Shown here: piece by piece, positions 52,250 through 61,052 of the stretch
How positions within the stretch are numbered: position 1 is the stretch's first letter
Layout: each line of letters begins with the position of its first letter
Assembly: GCA_959608885.1 (NCBI GenBank)
Contig: CAUHSG010000004.1
Span: forward strand, 1 to 64,000
From: an uncultured Coriobacteriia bacterium
Lineage (GTDB): Bacteria; Actinomycetota; Coriobacteriia; Coriobacteriales; QAMH01
Direction of reading: 5' to 3'
DNA: 64,000 nucleotides
Notes under the pieces: generated by a model
The model's input: the letters and a program-made list of their open reading frames with translations, nothing else
The model's database searches: none
What the model was told of the DNA's origin: nothing
Made by a program: the position numbers and the translations under genes

Positions 52250-53227
52250 TTAGCCCTCCTGGAACTCGAGCTGGGTGGTACCGAGATCGATGATATCGCC
52301 GTCGTAGATGCGCGACTGCGTCGTGGCGACGCCATTAACAATGATGCCGTTTGTCGAGCCGGTGTCGCGAATGAGCCAGCCGGAATCGTTGTGCAGGACC
52401 TCGGCATGATGGCGCGAGACGCTCGGGTCGCCGATGATGATGTCGCAATTGGTGTCACGGCCGACGACGGTGCGGTCATCACGAAGCTGGTACACGCGCT
52501 GCGTTTTGAGATTGTAGAGAACGGCTTGGGGCTGCTGCGCTACGGGCTCGTTGAGCATGACCGTACGCTGCTCGGCGGCAACGTCTTCGTCTGCGGCATT
52601 GCCAAACACGTCTTCTTCGGGTGCTGGAGTTGCCACGGGACTTGGCGCGACGAACGGATGCTCGTCAAAGTCGCCCCCGATGGGCTCGCCGGCAAAACCG
52701 TCGTCTGCCGGGAAGTCGGACTCCAGCTCGGCTTCGGGACGGGGCGCCGGACGCCTCGGATGCTCATGGGAGCGGTCGAAGTCGAAATCATCCAGGTTGT
52801 CGTAGTCGGGCTCGATGCCGTAGCGCACCATCTCCTCGTGGCGCAACTCGGCGATGATGGCGGGACTCACGCTCTCGGCGATGATGTCGAACTTACCGCG
52901 GCGCAAGCCGTCATCAACAATGAAGCGCGCCAACGGCGGGCAGTCGAAGACCAGGCCGCGCTGAGCGCCTTGGCCGGTCAGGTAGGTTTCGATCTCGCCG
53001 GCAAGCGAGGGGTAGTACCCGCTCATCGCGGCATCGTCTTCGGGCGATACGAGGATGTTGTAGAGCGTGGGGGCGTACTCGTGCCCAACGCCGATCATCT
53101 TCTCGTGCTCCATCTCCTTGCAGGCGCGCTTGGCAAGCTTGACGGGCTCGATGCCACCGCGACCGCGACCGCCCGAACCTTCGATGACGTCCTCGGCCTT
53201 GTTCTCGAACCTCGAAAAAATGCCCAT
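52250..53227 (-). CDS. fhaA: FhaA-type protein: DUF3662 domain plus FHA domain
   Basis: A 325 aa cytoplasmic protein. Residues 1-125 form the DUF3662 domain (FSRFENKAEDVIEGSGGRGR, then RACKEMEHEKMIGVGHEYAP), a family linked to FhaA of Mycobacterium. A long acidic, proline-rich linker (about 130-225) precedes a C-terminal FHA domain. It has RTVVGRDTNCDIIIGDPSVS, RHHAEVLH and DTGSTNGIIVNG. FhaA regulates the lipid II flippase MviN through its kinase. The gene directly follows the kinase and precedes fhaB by 7 bp. Confidence 0.93.
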   Translation of the reverse strand: MGIFSRFENKAEDVIEGSGGRGRGGIEPVKLAKRACKEMEHEKMIGVGHEYAPTLYNILVSPEDDAAMSGYYPSLAGEIETYLTGQGAQRGLVFDCPPLARFIVDDGLRRGKFDIIAESVSPAIIAELRHEEMVRYGIEPDYDNLDDFDFDRSHEHPRRPAPRPEAELESDFPADDGFAGEPIGGDFDEHPFVAPSPVATPAPEEDVFGNAADEDVAAEQRTVMLNEPVAQQPQAVLYNLKTQRVYQLRDDRTVVGRDTNCDIIIGDPSVSRHHAEVLHNDSGWLIRDTGSTNGIIVNGVATTQSRIYDGDIIDLGTTQLEFQEG

Positions 53228-53229
53228 TG

Positions 53230-54891
53230 TTACTCTCCTTTATGACGCACCGACGACTCCAGGATGCCGACGACGCACATGGCAATGCACGCGAGTACCG
53301 TTGTGATGGTCCATGTGCCGCTTGGACCAGTGACGATACCGGTTAAAACGCTCATTCCGACAGCTTGCGCGACAAGCAGGACGATTGCTGCGCAAACCGC
53401 ACCGAGTATTGACAGTATACGTGTCTCGCGCGCACATAGCAGCGACATGAGCACGGCCGAGACAATCCAACCACATATCATAATCCAGGTCGGTATGCTC
53501 GTGATGGTGCCGAACAATAATTCCGGCCCCGTGTTCTTGCCCACGCTGAGCATGAGGACGACTTGGATGACAGTGGCTCCCAGCGCCCGTTTGGGTGGCA
53601 GGCAATAGCCGACAATCATGGGAGCGAGCGGCGCGAAGCCGATGATGCCAAGGGGCGAGACGATGAGGGCGCAGTTCGCGTCCGCCACGCCTTCGCGACC
53701 GAAGAGTATGACCCAGGCGACCGCTGCCGCGATGGCGATGATGCCGAGTATGGGCATGGGCGAAGTGCACAGGAAAAGCGAGGCGCCGTTGACGAGCATG
53801 GCGAGCAGTGCACCGAAGGGCGGTTTGACGACTGCGGCCACGGCGGGCAGCAATGCGACGAGCATGGCGACGTTTGCGTCGAGCAACGTGACGTTGAGAA
53901 GCGCCGAGGTGCTCAGCCACCAGCACAGTGCTGCGGCGATGACGCGTCCCAACACGAAGCCGAGGCGCGGCGAGATGCGCTCGAGAATGCCGCGCTTCTG
54001 GGGGACGTAGGTTTCCTCTTCCACGACCTCGTCGTCGACCTGGACGATTTCGCGCAGACGACGACTGCCCTGCGCCGGGTTGCCCAGGTAGGGCATGAGC
54101 GCGGCGAGGAAATCGGCTACGGTGTCATAGCGATCGTCGGGGTCGGGTGAGAGCGCTGTGAACAGCACGCTGTCGATGCCCGGGTCAAGGTCGTGGCGCA
54201 GCGAGGAGGGTGGGGTAACATCGAACTTCTGGATGAGCGCTGCACTTGCGTTGAGGCTGCGCGCCGCGAAGGGGCGCTTGCCAGTGAGAATCTCGTAGAC
54301 GACGGCTGCCAGGGCGAACTCATCGGTTCGCTCGTCAAGCTCCTGGCTGTTCATTTGCTCGGGCGGCATGTAACCGATGGTGCCGCCGCTTGCCTTGCGG
54401 AAACCCTGGGCATCGGCGAGCTCGGAGACTCCAAAGTCGCTGACCTTGCAAGCGCCGTTGCGATTCACGAGTATGTTGTCGGGCTTGATGTCGAGGTGCA
54501 GCACCTGGTTCTCATGCGCGAACTCGACGGCATCGCCCACGGCAAGAATGATGGCCGCGGCGATGTCGAGGTCAAAGCTCCCCGGAGGAGTGTCATGGAT
54601 GATCTGCGCGAGGGAAGGGCCCTCGATGGCTTCCATGATGAGGAAGGCCTCGTTATCGACGGTGTCGAAATCGTAGACGCTCACGATGGAGGGACGACTG
54701 AGCATCGCGCCCGTGCGGGCCTCGGAAAGACCGGGGACACTCCCGTTTGCCCACGCGCTGGAAACGGGCATGCGCTTGATGGCAACACGCCGCTGAATGC
54801 GCGTGTCCCAGCAAATCTCGACTCTGCCGCTTCCACCTTCGCCTTTGACTTCTATGGGTCGATAGCGGTCTAGGATCAATGGACCCTGCAT
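53230..54891 (-). CDS. membrane Ser/Thr protein kinase without HRD arginine
   Basis: A 553 aa protein that heads the cell-wall signalling operon. The kinase domain (1-265) has the glycine-rich GEGGSGRVEIC, Lys39 in VAIKRM and DFG at 152-154. The catalytic loop reads HLDIKPDN at 132-139, so the Arg of HRD is Leu; the catalytic Asp and Asn remain. Such non-RD kinases are usually not activated by activation-loop phosphorylation. From about residue 310 to the end there are about seven hydrophobic helices and no extracellular PASTA or other sensor domain. It differs from PknA (single-pass) of Mycobacterium. The ATG at 54891 follows GAGAGAGG. Confidence 0.9.
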   Translation of the reverse strand: MQGPLILDRYRPIEVKGEGGSGRVEICWDTRIQRRVAIKRMPVSSAWANGSVPGLSEARTGAMLSRPSIVSVYDFDTVDNEAFLIMEAIEGPSLAQIIHDTPPGSFDLDIAAAIILAVGDAVEFAHENQVLHLDIKPDNILVNRNGACKVSDFGVSELADAQGFRKASGGTIGYMPPEQMNSQELDERTDEFALAAVVYEILTGKRPFAARSLNASAALIQKFDVTPPSSLRHDLDPGIDSVLFTALSPDPDDRYDTVADFLAALMPYLGNPAQGSRRLREIVQVDDEVVEEETYVPQKRGILERISPRLGFVLGRVIAAALCWWLSTSALLNVTLLDANVAMLVALLPAVAAVVKPPFGALLAMLVNGASLFLCTSPMPILGIIAIAAAVAWVILFGREGVADANCALIVSPLGIIGFAPLAPMIVGYCLPPKRALGATVIQVVLMLSVGKNTGPELLFGTITSIPTWIMICGWIVSAVLMSLLCARETRILSILGAVCAAIVLLVAQAVGMSVLTGIVTGPSGTWTITTVLACIAMCVVGILESSVRHKGE

Positions 54892-54977
54892 CTTGCCTCT
54901 CTCCTCGTTTCTTGCTCATTTTGACAGATGCGTTAGCACATTATAGGTAATTGGACCTTAAAACCGCCGAAGTACAC

Positions 54978-55007
54978 GAAAAAGGCCGACCTCAAAAGGC
55001 CGGCCCT
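54978..55007 (-). terminator. terminator after tRNA-Leu
   Basis: On the minus strand GGCCGGCCTTTTGAGGTCGG then CCTTTTT: arms GGCCG and CGGCC with a T-run. It would end the tRNA-Leu transcript. Confidence 0.7.
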
Positions 55008-55016
55008 CTCATGTGT

Positions 55017-55102
55017 TGGTGCGGGCGAAAGGAGTTGAACCTTCACGAGCCGAAGCTCACTGGCACCTGAAGCCAGCGCGTCTGCCATTCCGCCACGCCC
55101 GC
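55017..55102 (-). tRNA. tRNA-Leu (anticodon CAG)
   Basis: On the minus strand GCGGGCG pairs with CGCCCGC, and the anticodon arm CTGGC-TTCAGGT-GCCAG shows CAG. A long variable arm (GAGC-TTCG-GCTC) marks a class II tRNA. GGTTCAACTCC is the T arm and CCA is encoded. It reads CUG codons. Confidence 0.93.
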
Positions 55103-55211
55103 ATGCCGCGCGTTTGCGCGAGTCCGTATACTAGCACAAATCTGCGCATTGCAATATGGAAGATGGGGCAACGTCTCTGAGCAATTGCCTCATCTAGATT
55201 AGAACTCTGAG

Positions 55212-56009
55212 CTAGAGCCGGCGTACGAGCTCCCAACCCACCATGCTGATGCAGTTGGGGACGACCTTTCCGATGATGCGCAAGGCGCATGATTGCGGGC
55301 TTGCCGTCGCGACTGCCAGGTGCAGCTTGTTTGCGGTGAGGGCGCGGGACACGACGGTCGAGGCCTTCTGCGCACCCAGAAGATGACGCACGTCCTGTGC
55401 ACCCCCGGATTCGCGGGCGACCTTCTCGAAGCCCGTTTTGACCCATGTGGGGCAAAGGGCGGTCGCCGTGATGCCCGTACCGTGCAACTCGCAGCGCAGC
55501 GCACGTGTGTAACGCAACACAAACGCTTTAGTAGCTGCATATACGTTCATATGTGGAAGCGGGACGAACGCCGCGGCGGATGCGACTTGCACGATATGCG
55601 CACCGCGCTCCATGTACGGCAGCGTCGCATGCGTCATATCGATGAGCCCGCGGCAGTTGAGGTCAATCATAGAGTCGATGTCCTCATCGGATATGGTCTG
55701 CCAGTCGCCGAACTTGCCGAATCCGGCGGCGTTCACGAGATAGCGGACGTCAGGATTGAAATCCGCGAGGCGCTGCCTGATTGCGGCGATGTCTGCCTTG
55801 CTTCCGAGGTCGGCCACAACCGGAACTGCAGGCGAGCTCAACTGGTCGGCGACCTCTTGCAAGGCATCGCGGTTACGGGCGACGAGCCATAGCTCGTCAA
55901 CCTGTTGGAGAAGGTCGATTTGCCGGGCGAATTCGCGACCAAGGCCCGATGATGCCCCCGTGACGATTGCAATGCGCTTCTTCCACGGTTTGGTTTCGCT
56001 TTCGGTCAT
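55212..56009 (-). CDS. short-chain dehydrogenase/reductase
   Basis: A 265 aa cytoplasmic oxidoreductase with a Rossmann fold: AIVTGASSGLGREFARQ at about residues 14-30 (TGxxxGxG), NAAG near 90 and ASAAAFVPLP. The catalytic pair is YAATK near 157-161. NAD(P) preference cannot be told. The substrate is unknown; the family covers steroid, sugar and fatty-acid carbonyls. The ATG at 56009 follows GGAGG. The frame stays open upstream through a palindromic element, which is not coding. It is alone, upstream of tRNA-Leu. Confidence 0.9.
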   Translation of the reverse strand: MTESETKPWKKRIAIVTGASSGLGREFARQIDLLQQVDELWLVARNRDALQEVADQLSSPAVPVVADLGSKADIAAIRQRLADFNPDVRYLVNAAGFGKFGDWQTISDEDIDSMIDLNCRGLIDMTHATLPYMERGAHIVQVASAAAFVPLPHMNVYAATKAFVLRYTRALRCELHGTGITATALCPTWVKTGFEKVARESGGAQDVRHLLGAQKASTVVSRALTANKLHLAVATASPQSCALRIIGKVVPNCISMVGWELVRRL

Positions 56010-56071
56010 GTCAAACCTCCCAGCCAGATCAATACCAGATGGCGAATAATGGCAGTATAGCCTTCCAAAAA

Positions 56072-56137
56072 GGAGACAAAAATCGCCGGGGCATCTTTGT
56101 CTCCTCGACAGAAATCGCCGGGGCATCTTTGTCTCAT
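56072..56137. repeat. two tandem type-A palindromic elements
   Basis: First copy 56072-56105: GGAGACAAAAATCGCCGGGG then CATCTTTGTCTCC, with GGAGAC/GTCTCC arms. Second copy 56107-56137: GACAGAAATCGCCGGGGCAT then CTTTGTCTCATC; its left arm is degenerate. Both carry the core in the same orientation, with only one base between them. They lie after the ackA stop codon. Confidence 0.85.
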
Positions 56138-57355
56138 CTAGGATTGGATTCGGCTTACCAGATCATCCGTTTCGCGGGCGATGCGCATCTCCTCGTCGGT
56201 GGTCACGACGCAGATCTTGATGGGGCTGTCATCGATCGAGATGATGCGGTTGACGCCGATTTGGCCGGTTACGTCGTTGCGCTCCTTGTCGAGTATCATG
56301 CCCATGTGCGCCAGGCCATCGAAGATGCGCTCGCGTAGCTCGGCCGAGTTCTCGCCGATGCCCGCCGTCATGACGACGGCATCCGTGCGCGTCATCGCTG
56401 CGTAGAAACCGCCGATGGCCTTCTGGATGCGATACACGTACATGTCGATGGCAAGTTCGGCGTGCTCGTTGCCGTCGCGTGCAGCATCGAGCACGTCACG
56501 CATGTCGCCCGAGATGCCAGACACGCCGAGCACGCCGCTTTCGCGGTTGAGGATGGAGTCCATCTCGTCGAAGCTGATGCCCTCGCGACGCATGATGTAG
56601 GTGATGATGGCCGGGTCGATGGAACCGGAGCGCGTACCCATCATCAGGCCTTCGAGCGGCGTGAAACCCATCGTCGTGTCAATGGACTTGCCGTGGTTTA
56701 CGGCCGTGATGGATCCGCCATTGCCCAGATGACAGGTGATGAGGCCGAGGTCCCTGAGCGGACGCCCGAGCAGGTTCGCGGCCTGCTGGGCCGCGTAGCG
56801 GTGGCTCGTGCCGTGCGCACCGTAGCGGCGAATGCGATAGTCCTCGTAATAGCGCATGGGAAGCGGGTACATGTACGCCTTGGGCGGCATCGTCGTGTGA
56901 AATGCGGTGTCGAAGACGGCGACTTCGGGTGTGTCGGGCATGAGTTTGCGCATCATGTCGATGCAGGCATCGGCAGGCGGGTTGTGCAGCGGCGCCAGCT
57001 CCTCGATGCTCGCGAGTTTTTCGCGCACGTCATCATCGATGAGCGTCGCCTTGCTGAAGTACTCGCCTCCGGCCACGACGCGGTTGCCGATCGCATCTAT
57101 CTGGTCGAGTCCGCTGATGGGGCTGTCGGGATCTTCGACGAGGATGTCGAGCAGTTTGGCGAGACATTGGGGGACGGTAAGCTTGGCGACGTTATAGGCG
57201 GTCTTGTCGAAGTCAGGGGCATACGAGACGTTCATGAATGCCTCGGGCGTGCCCACCTTTTCGGCAAGGCACTTCATGAGCGAAATCTTGCCGTCCGTCT
57301 CGATGAGCTGGCATTTCAAGCTGGAGCTTCCGGCATTCACGACCAGTACGCGCAT
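56138..57355 (-). CDS. ackA: acetate kinase
   Basis: Converts acetyl-phosphate and ADP to acetate and ATP, yielding energy in fermentation. The 405 aa ASKHA-fold protein has VLVVNAGSSSLKCQL at the start, FDTAFHTTMP and HGTSHRYAAQQAA. It also has HLGNGGSITAV and GIGENSAELRE, all typical of AckA. AAGGAGG precedes the ATG at 57355. The partner phosphotransacetylase gene is not in the window. Confidence 0.97.
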   Translation of the reverse strand: MRVLVVNAGSSSLKCQLIETDGKISLMKCLAEKVGTPEAFMNVSYAPDFDKTAYNVAKLTVPQCLAKLLDILVEDPDSPISGLDQIDAIGNRVVAGGEYFSKATLIDDDVREKLASIEELAPLHNPPADACIDMMRKLMPDTPEVAVFDTAFHTTMPPKAYMYPLPMRYYEDYRIRRYGAHGTSHRYAAQQAANLLGRPLRDLGLITCHLGNGGSITAVNHGKSIDTTMGFTPLEGLMMGTRSGSIDPAIITYIMRREGISFDEMDSILNRESGVLGVSGISGDMRDVLDAARDGNEHAELAIDMYVYRIQKAIGGFYAAMTRTDAVVMTAGIGENSAELRERIFDGLAHMGMILDKERNDVTGQIGVNRIISIDDSPIKICVVTTDEEMRIARETDDLVSRIQS

Positions 57356-57416
57356 CGCTTCCTCCTTGTGACGGGATAGGCACAGTGTATTTGACTTGCT
57401 TTCCATCAACAAGAAA

Positions 57417-57452
57417 CGTGACAGAAGTGCCCCGGCGACTTTTGTCACATTT
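57417..57452. repeat. type-A palindromic element with GTGAC arms
   Basis: CGTGACAGAAGTGCCCCGGC followed by GACTTTTGTCACATT. The arms GTGACA(G)AAG and CTTTTGTCAC pair. The core is that of the family. It lies upstream of ackA. The rest of the 254 bp gap (57453-57609) should carry the promoter of the molybdopterin enzyme; I see no clear regulator site, but GAGAGAAGGAGAAAGG precedes the start. Confidence 0.8.
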
Positions 57453-57609
57453 GATGAGGGCTACTTCTCACCCTCTCTTTTCACCCCTAAGTCCATTCCC
57501 TGCGGGTCATGACCACCCCATACGTGCTTTCTAGACTTTCTGTATCGGCGGACACTCGTCAGCCCGTCGGTTTCAAAACCAACTGAGAGAAGGAGAAAGG
57601 CGGTCATTC

Positions 57610-59973
57610 ATGGAAGAGATGAAAGCTGCCCCAGTCGTGAAACTGGACACGCTCTCCGACGTCAACGACATCGGAAAGCCGTGGCGCTTTGAGGAGGACG
57701 GGCTCACCGTCACGCGTCTGTCCCCATGGTCTGCGCCGGGATGCCATCCCACGGGCTGCGGACTGAAGGTCTACACCGATGGCGAGGATCGCGTCGTCAA
57801 GGTCGAGGGCGATGAGAATCACCCGGTTACGCAGGGACGTCTCTGCGTGCGCTGTCTCACGCTCATGGACTACGTGTACAATCCCTCCCGCATCATCTAC
57901 CCGATGAAGCGCGATTCCGAGAAGCGCGGCGATGCCGATGCGTGGGAGCGTTGCACTTGGGATGAGGCCGTGGCCATCATCAAGGAGAACTACGACCGCA
58001 TCACCAAGCAGTACGGACGTGAGAGCTGCGTGTGCTTCACCGGCACCGGTCGCGAGGGCGGCACCTTCAATCCGTACGGTTCGGTCATGCTCGGCACGCC
58101 CAACTATTGCTATACGCAGTCGGGCTATGCCTGCTACATTCCCCGTCTCGCTGCTTCGAGCTACATCATCGGTTCGGCCTATCCCGAAATCGATTACGCA
58201 TGCGCCCTTCCCGGACGCTTTGACGACCCTGCTTACGAGCTGCCCGAATGCCTCATCATGTGGGGCAAGATGCCGCTGTCTTCCAACGGCGACGGTCTCT
58301 TTGGCCATGCCGTCATTGACATGATGCGCCGCGGCACGCGTCTCATCATGGTTGACCCGCGCATGAACTGGCTCGCCAGCCGTGCCGACATCCATCTGCG
58401 TCTGCGTGCCGGTACGGATACTGCGCTTGCCATGGGCTTGCTCTCGGTCATCATCAACGAAGATCTCTATGATCACGAGTACGTTGAGTACTGGTGCTAT
58501 GGTTTCGACGAGCTCAAGGCGCGCATCAACGATCCGGAGAAGGGCATGACCTCGGCCAAGGCTGCCGAGATCACTGGCATTCCCGAAGAAAAGATCGTCG
58601 AGGCTGCTCGCATGTACGCTCAGGCAAAGCCCGCAAGCATCTCGTGGGGTCTTGCCATCGACCAGAAGGCCAATGGCATGCAGGCCGGCCAGTGCATCCT
58701 CGACCTCATGGCCATTACCGGTAACATCGACGTGCCTGGTGGTAACGTCCTGGGCGATGTGACCTCCGGTCTCAACGAAGTTGGCTTTGGCTTCGAGAAG
58801 GGTGTGGGTGACCTCGTGGGCGAGATGATCGGTCTAGCCGACTACCCTGCCTATTGCAACCTCATCATGAACGCGCACGCCGACCTCATGCTCCAGACGC
58901 TCGAGACAGGCGAGCCGTACCCCATCAAGTTTGGCATGTACTGTGGCAACAATCTGATGTCCTGCACCTCGGCAGAGCCCAAGCGCTGGCACGACGCCAT
59001 CATCAAGTCGCTCGAGTTCTGCTTCACCATTGACACCTTCATGACGCCGTCGGCTCAGGCATCGTGCGACGTGTTCCTGCCGCTGGCAGCATCTGCTGAG
59101 CGCGAAGGTACCACGTTTACGCACTACGGCGCATCCATGGGCATCAAGGGCTTCTCGCAGGCGGCCACGCGCACGGGTGAGGCTCTGACGGATGCCGAGG
59201 CCTGCTTCAAGCTCGGCAAGGCGCTCAATCCGCAGTGGTGGGTCGACTACGACACCGTCGAGGACTTCATCAATCACCTGCGCTTGTCAAACAAATTCAA
59301 GTTCCGCGATGTGGCTCCCGCAGTCTATGTTCAGGACGAGGTGACCTACCGCAAGAACGAGTGCGGCAAGCTGCGCAGCGACGGCAAGGTGGGCTTCAAT
59401 ACGCCGACGGGCCGTATCGAACTCTACTCCACCATCTTCCAGCAGTTCGATGACGACCCGCTGCCCTATTACGATGAGCCGCAGTATAGCCCCGTCAACA
59501 CGCCGGAGCTTTTGGAGGAGTATCCCTACGTGCTCACGACCGGCGCCCGCCCCTATGCTTTCTTCCATTCCGAGAATCGCCAGGTTCCGTTCTGCCGCGA
59601 GCTCAACCCCGATCCCATCGTCGAGGTGAACCCCAAGACGGCCAAGAAGCTCGGCATCGCGGATGGCCAGTGGTGCGAGATCTGGAACCAGTTCGGAAGC
59701 TGCAAGCAGAAGGCCAAGGTCACCGAGACGGTCGACGAGAACACCATCCACTGCCAGCATGCCTGGTGGTTCCCCGAGGAAGATGGCAGCGAGCCCAATC
59801 TCTACGGCAACTGGCGTAGTAACGTCAACAATCTCGTCCCCAACTTCCACTTTGGCAAGCTTGGCTTTGGCGCGCCGTTCAAATGCCTGCTTTGCAACAT
59901 CAAGCCGATAGAAGAGTGCCTCGATACCGACATGAACGAGGTCTGGACGAAGTTCAAGAGGGAGGACCAATAA
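57610..59973 (+). CDS. molybdopterin-dependent oxidoreductase, large catalytic subunit (DMSO reductase superfamily)
   Basis: A 787 aa enzyme with a bis-molybdopterin guanine dinucleotide cofactor. The [4Fe-4S] cluster site has Cys45, Cys50, Cys79 and Cys82. The cofactor domains include MWGKMPLSSNGDGLFGHAV, VDPRMNWLASRADIHLRLRA, TGNIDVPGG and TTGARPYAFFHSE. By position, Cys175 in YACYIPR is the likely Mo or W ligand. There is no Tat signal, so it is cytoplasmic. The overall type recalls acetylene hydratase and the catechol dehydroxylases of Gordonibacter and Eggerthella; the substrate is not known. An FeS subunit gene overlaps its stop, and a LuxR regulator is 1.3 kb downstream. Confidence 0.9.
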   Translation: MEEMKAAPVVKLDTLSDVNDIGKPWRFEEDGLTVTRLSPWSAPGCHPTGCGLKVYTDGEDRVVKVEGDENHPVTQGRLCVRCLTLMDYVYNPSRIIYPMKRDSEKRGDADAWERCTWDEAVAIIKENYDRITKQYGRESCVCFTGTGREGGTFNPYGSVMLGTPNYCYTQSGYACYIPRLAASSYIIGSAYPEIDYACALPGRFDDPAYELPECLIMWGKMPLSSNGDGLFGHAVIDMMRRGTRLIMVDPRMNWLASRADIHLRLRAGTDTALAMGLLSVIINEDLYDHEYVEYWCYGFDELKARINDPEKGMTSAKAAEITGIPEEKIVEAARMYAQAKPASISWGLAIDQKANGMQAGQCILDLMAITGNIDVPGGNVLGDVTSGLNEVGFGFEKGVGDLVGEMIGLADYPAYCNLIMNAHADLMLQTLETGEPYPIKFGMYCGNNLMSCTSAEPKRWHDAIIKSLEFCFTIDTFMTPSAQASCDVFLPLAASAEREGTTFTHYGASMGIKGFSQAATRTGEALTDAEACFKLGKALNPQWWVDYDTVEDFINHLRLSNKFKFRDVAPAVYVQDEVTYRKNECGKLRSDGKVGFNTPTGRIELYSTIFQQFDDDPLPYYDEPQYSPVNTPELLEEYPYVLTTGARPYAFFHSENRQVPFCRELNPDPIVEVNPKTAKKLGIADGQWCEIWNQFGSCKQKAKVTETVDENTIHCQHAWWFPEEDGSEPNLYGNWRSNVNNLVPNFHFGKLGFGAPFKCLLCNIKPIEECLDTDMNEVWTKFKREDQ

Positions 59974-60479
59974 TGAGCAAGGAAGTATACGGACTCCTCA
60001 TCGATTACGAGTATTGCTCTGGCTGCCAGAGCTGCGAGGTGACCTGTAAGGAGACCCACAACTATCCCGTGGGCAAGTGGGGCATCCGCGTGCTCGAGGA
60101 AGGACCGTGGGAGATCGAGGACGGCACGGGCGTGTTCGATTACAACTACGTTCCCGTTCCCACCGACTTGTGCGACCTGTGCGTCGAGCGCACTTCGAAG
60201 GGTCGCGAGCCGGCCTGCGTGCATCACTGCCTTGCAAACGTTATCACCTATGGCCCCATCATGGAGCTGGCCGAGAAGATGTGCGAGAAGAGCAAGCAGG
60301 TGCTGTGGTTCCCGCAGTACAAGCCGCTGTCTGCCAAGGGCAAGTTCGTGCCCACGAAGAAGAGCAACTCCGAGGGCCTTGGTGGTGCCAAGGTTGAGGT
60401 CGAGGCAAATGAGAGCTGGTCTACCGCCGCGCATCGTCGCAGCGATGATGACCACTTCGAGATGGGCCTCGTAGAGTAG
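59973..60479 (+). CDS. 4Fe-4S ferredoxin-type electron-transfer subunit
   Basis: A 168 aa protein that passes electrons to or from the upstream molybdenum enzyme. It has CSGCQSCEVTCKETHNYPVG at about residues 15-34 and DLCDLCVERTSKGREPACVH near 65-84, then HCLANVI. This gives cysteines for about two or three clusters, fewer than the four clusters of DmsB-type subunits. TAATG overlaps the end of the catalytic gene, and GGAGGA precedes it, so the two are translated together. There is no membrane anchor, so the complex is soluble. Confidence 0.9.
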   Translation: MSKEVYGLLIDYEYCSGCQSCEVTCKETHNYPVGKWGIRVLEEGPWEIEDGTGVFDYNYVPVPTDLCDLCVERTSKGREPACVHHCLANVITYGPIMELAEKMCEKSKQVLWFPQYKPLSAKGKFVPTKKSNSEGLGGAKVEVEANESWSTAAHRRSDDDHFEMGLVE

Positions 60480-60494
60480 ACCCTCGCGTTGTCT

Positions 60495-60564
60495 GGGCGG
60501 ATGGTCATCCCAGGCCATCCGCCTCGTCCCTCCTACAGGGCGGCCTTCCAGCCATGGCCGCCCT
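60495..60564 (+). terminator. two hairpins after the molybdenum enzyme operon
   Basis: GGCGGATGG (about 60496-60504) pairs with CCATCCGCC (60514-60522), and AGGGCGGCC (60536-60544) pairs with GGCCGCCCT (60556-60564). T-runs are short, so one or both may be attenuating or stabilising rather than full terminators. Confidence 0.5.
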
Positions 60565-60597
60565 ATCCTCTTGGGACTGAATCCTGAAGGAGCGAGC

Positions 60598-61035
60598 ATG
60601 AAGAACAACAGCCGATTTGGACAGGCGGCATTCGTCCACTACCGTGGCGGAGTCGAGGGCGAGGAACCATTCGACGATCATTCCACGGGAGAGCCGGTTA
60701 AGATCATCTTGGGTGCGGGCGCGGTCATTCCGGGTATCGAAGACGTCTTGAGCGAGATGGAGGTGGGTGAGGAACGGACGGTCACCGTGCCGCCCGAGGA
60801 AGCTTATGGCCGTCGTGATCCCGATGGCGTGCAAATCTACCCGCGTACGATGTTCTCTTTTGGTGACGAGCTGGAAGTGGGCAGTGCCTTCAAATGGACC
60901 AATCCCGCCTCGGGTATGCCGATTCCAGTGCGTGTGATCGAGGCGACCGATTCGACCGTGAAGGTCGACTTTAATCATCCGCTTGCCGAAAAGACGCTAG
61001 TATACTGGCTGAAACTTGAAGATCTGGTTGGCTAA
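60598..61035 (+). CDS. FKBP-type peptidyl-prolyl cis-trans isomerase (SlyD-like)
   Basis: A 145 aa cytoplasmic foldase. It has FVHYRGGVEGEEPFDDHS, FILGAGxVIPGIEDVLSEME-like ILGAGAVIPGIEDVLSEMEV and VPPEEAYGRRDPDGVQ, the layout of SlyD with an inserted flap domain. It lacks the His-rich C-terminal tail of E. coli SlyD that binds nickel. The ATG at 60598 follows GAAGGAG. Confidence 0.92.
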   Translation: MKNNSRFGQAAFVHYRGGVEGEEPFDDHSTGEPVKIILGAGAVIPGIEDVLSEMEVGEERTVTVPPEEAYGRRDPDGVQIYPRTMFSFGDELEVGSAFKWTNPASGMPIPVRVIEATDSTVKVDFNHPLAEKTLVYWLKLEDLVG

Positions 61036-61052
61036 GAGCACTGGTCACGGCA

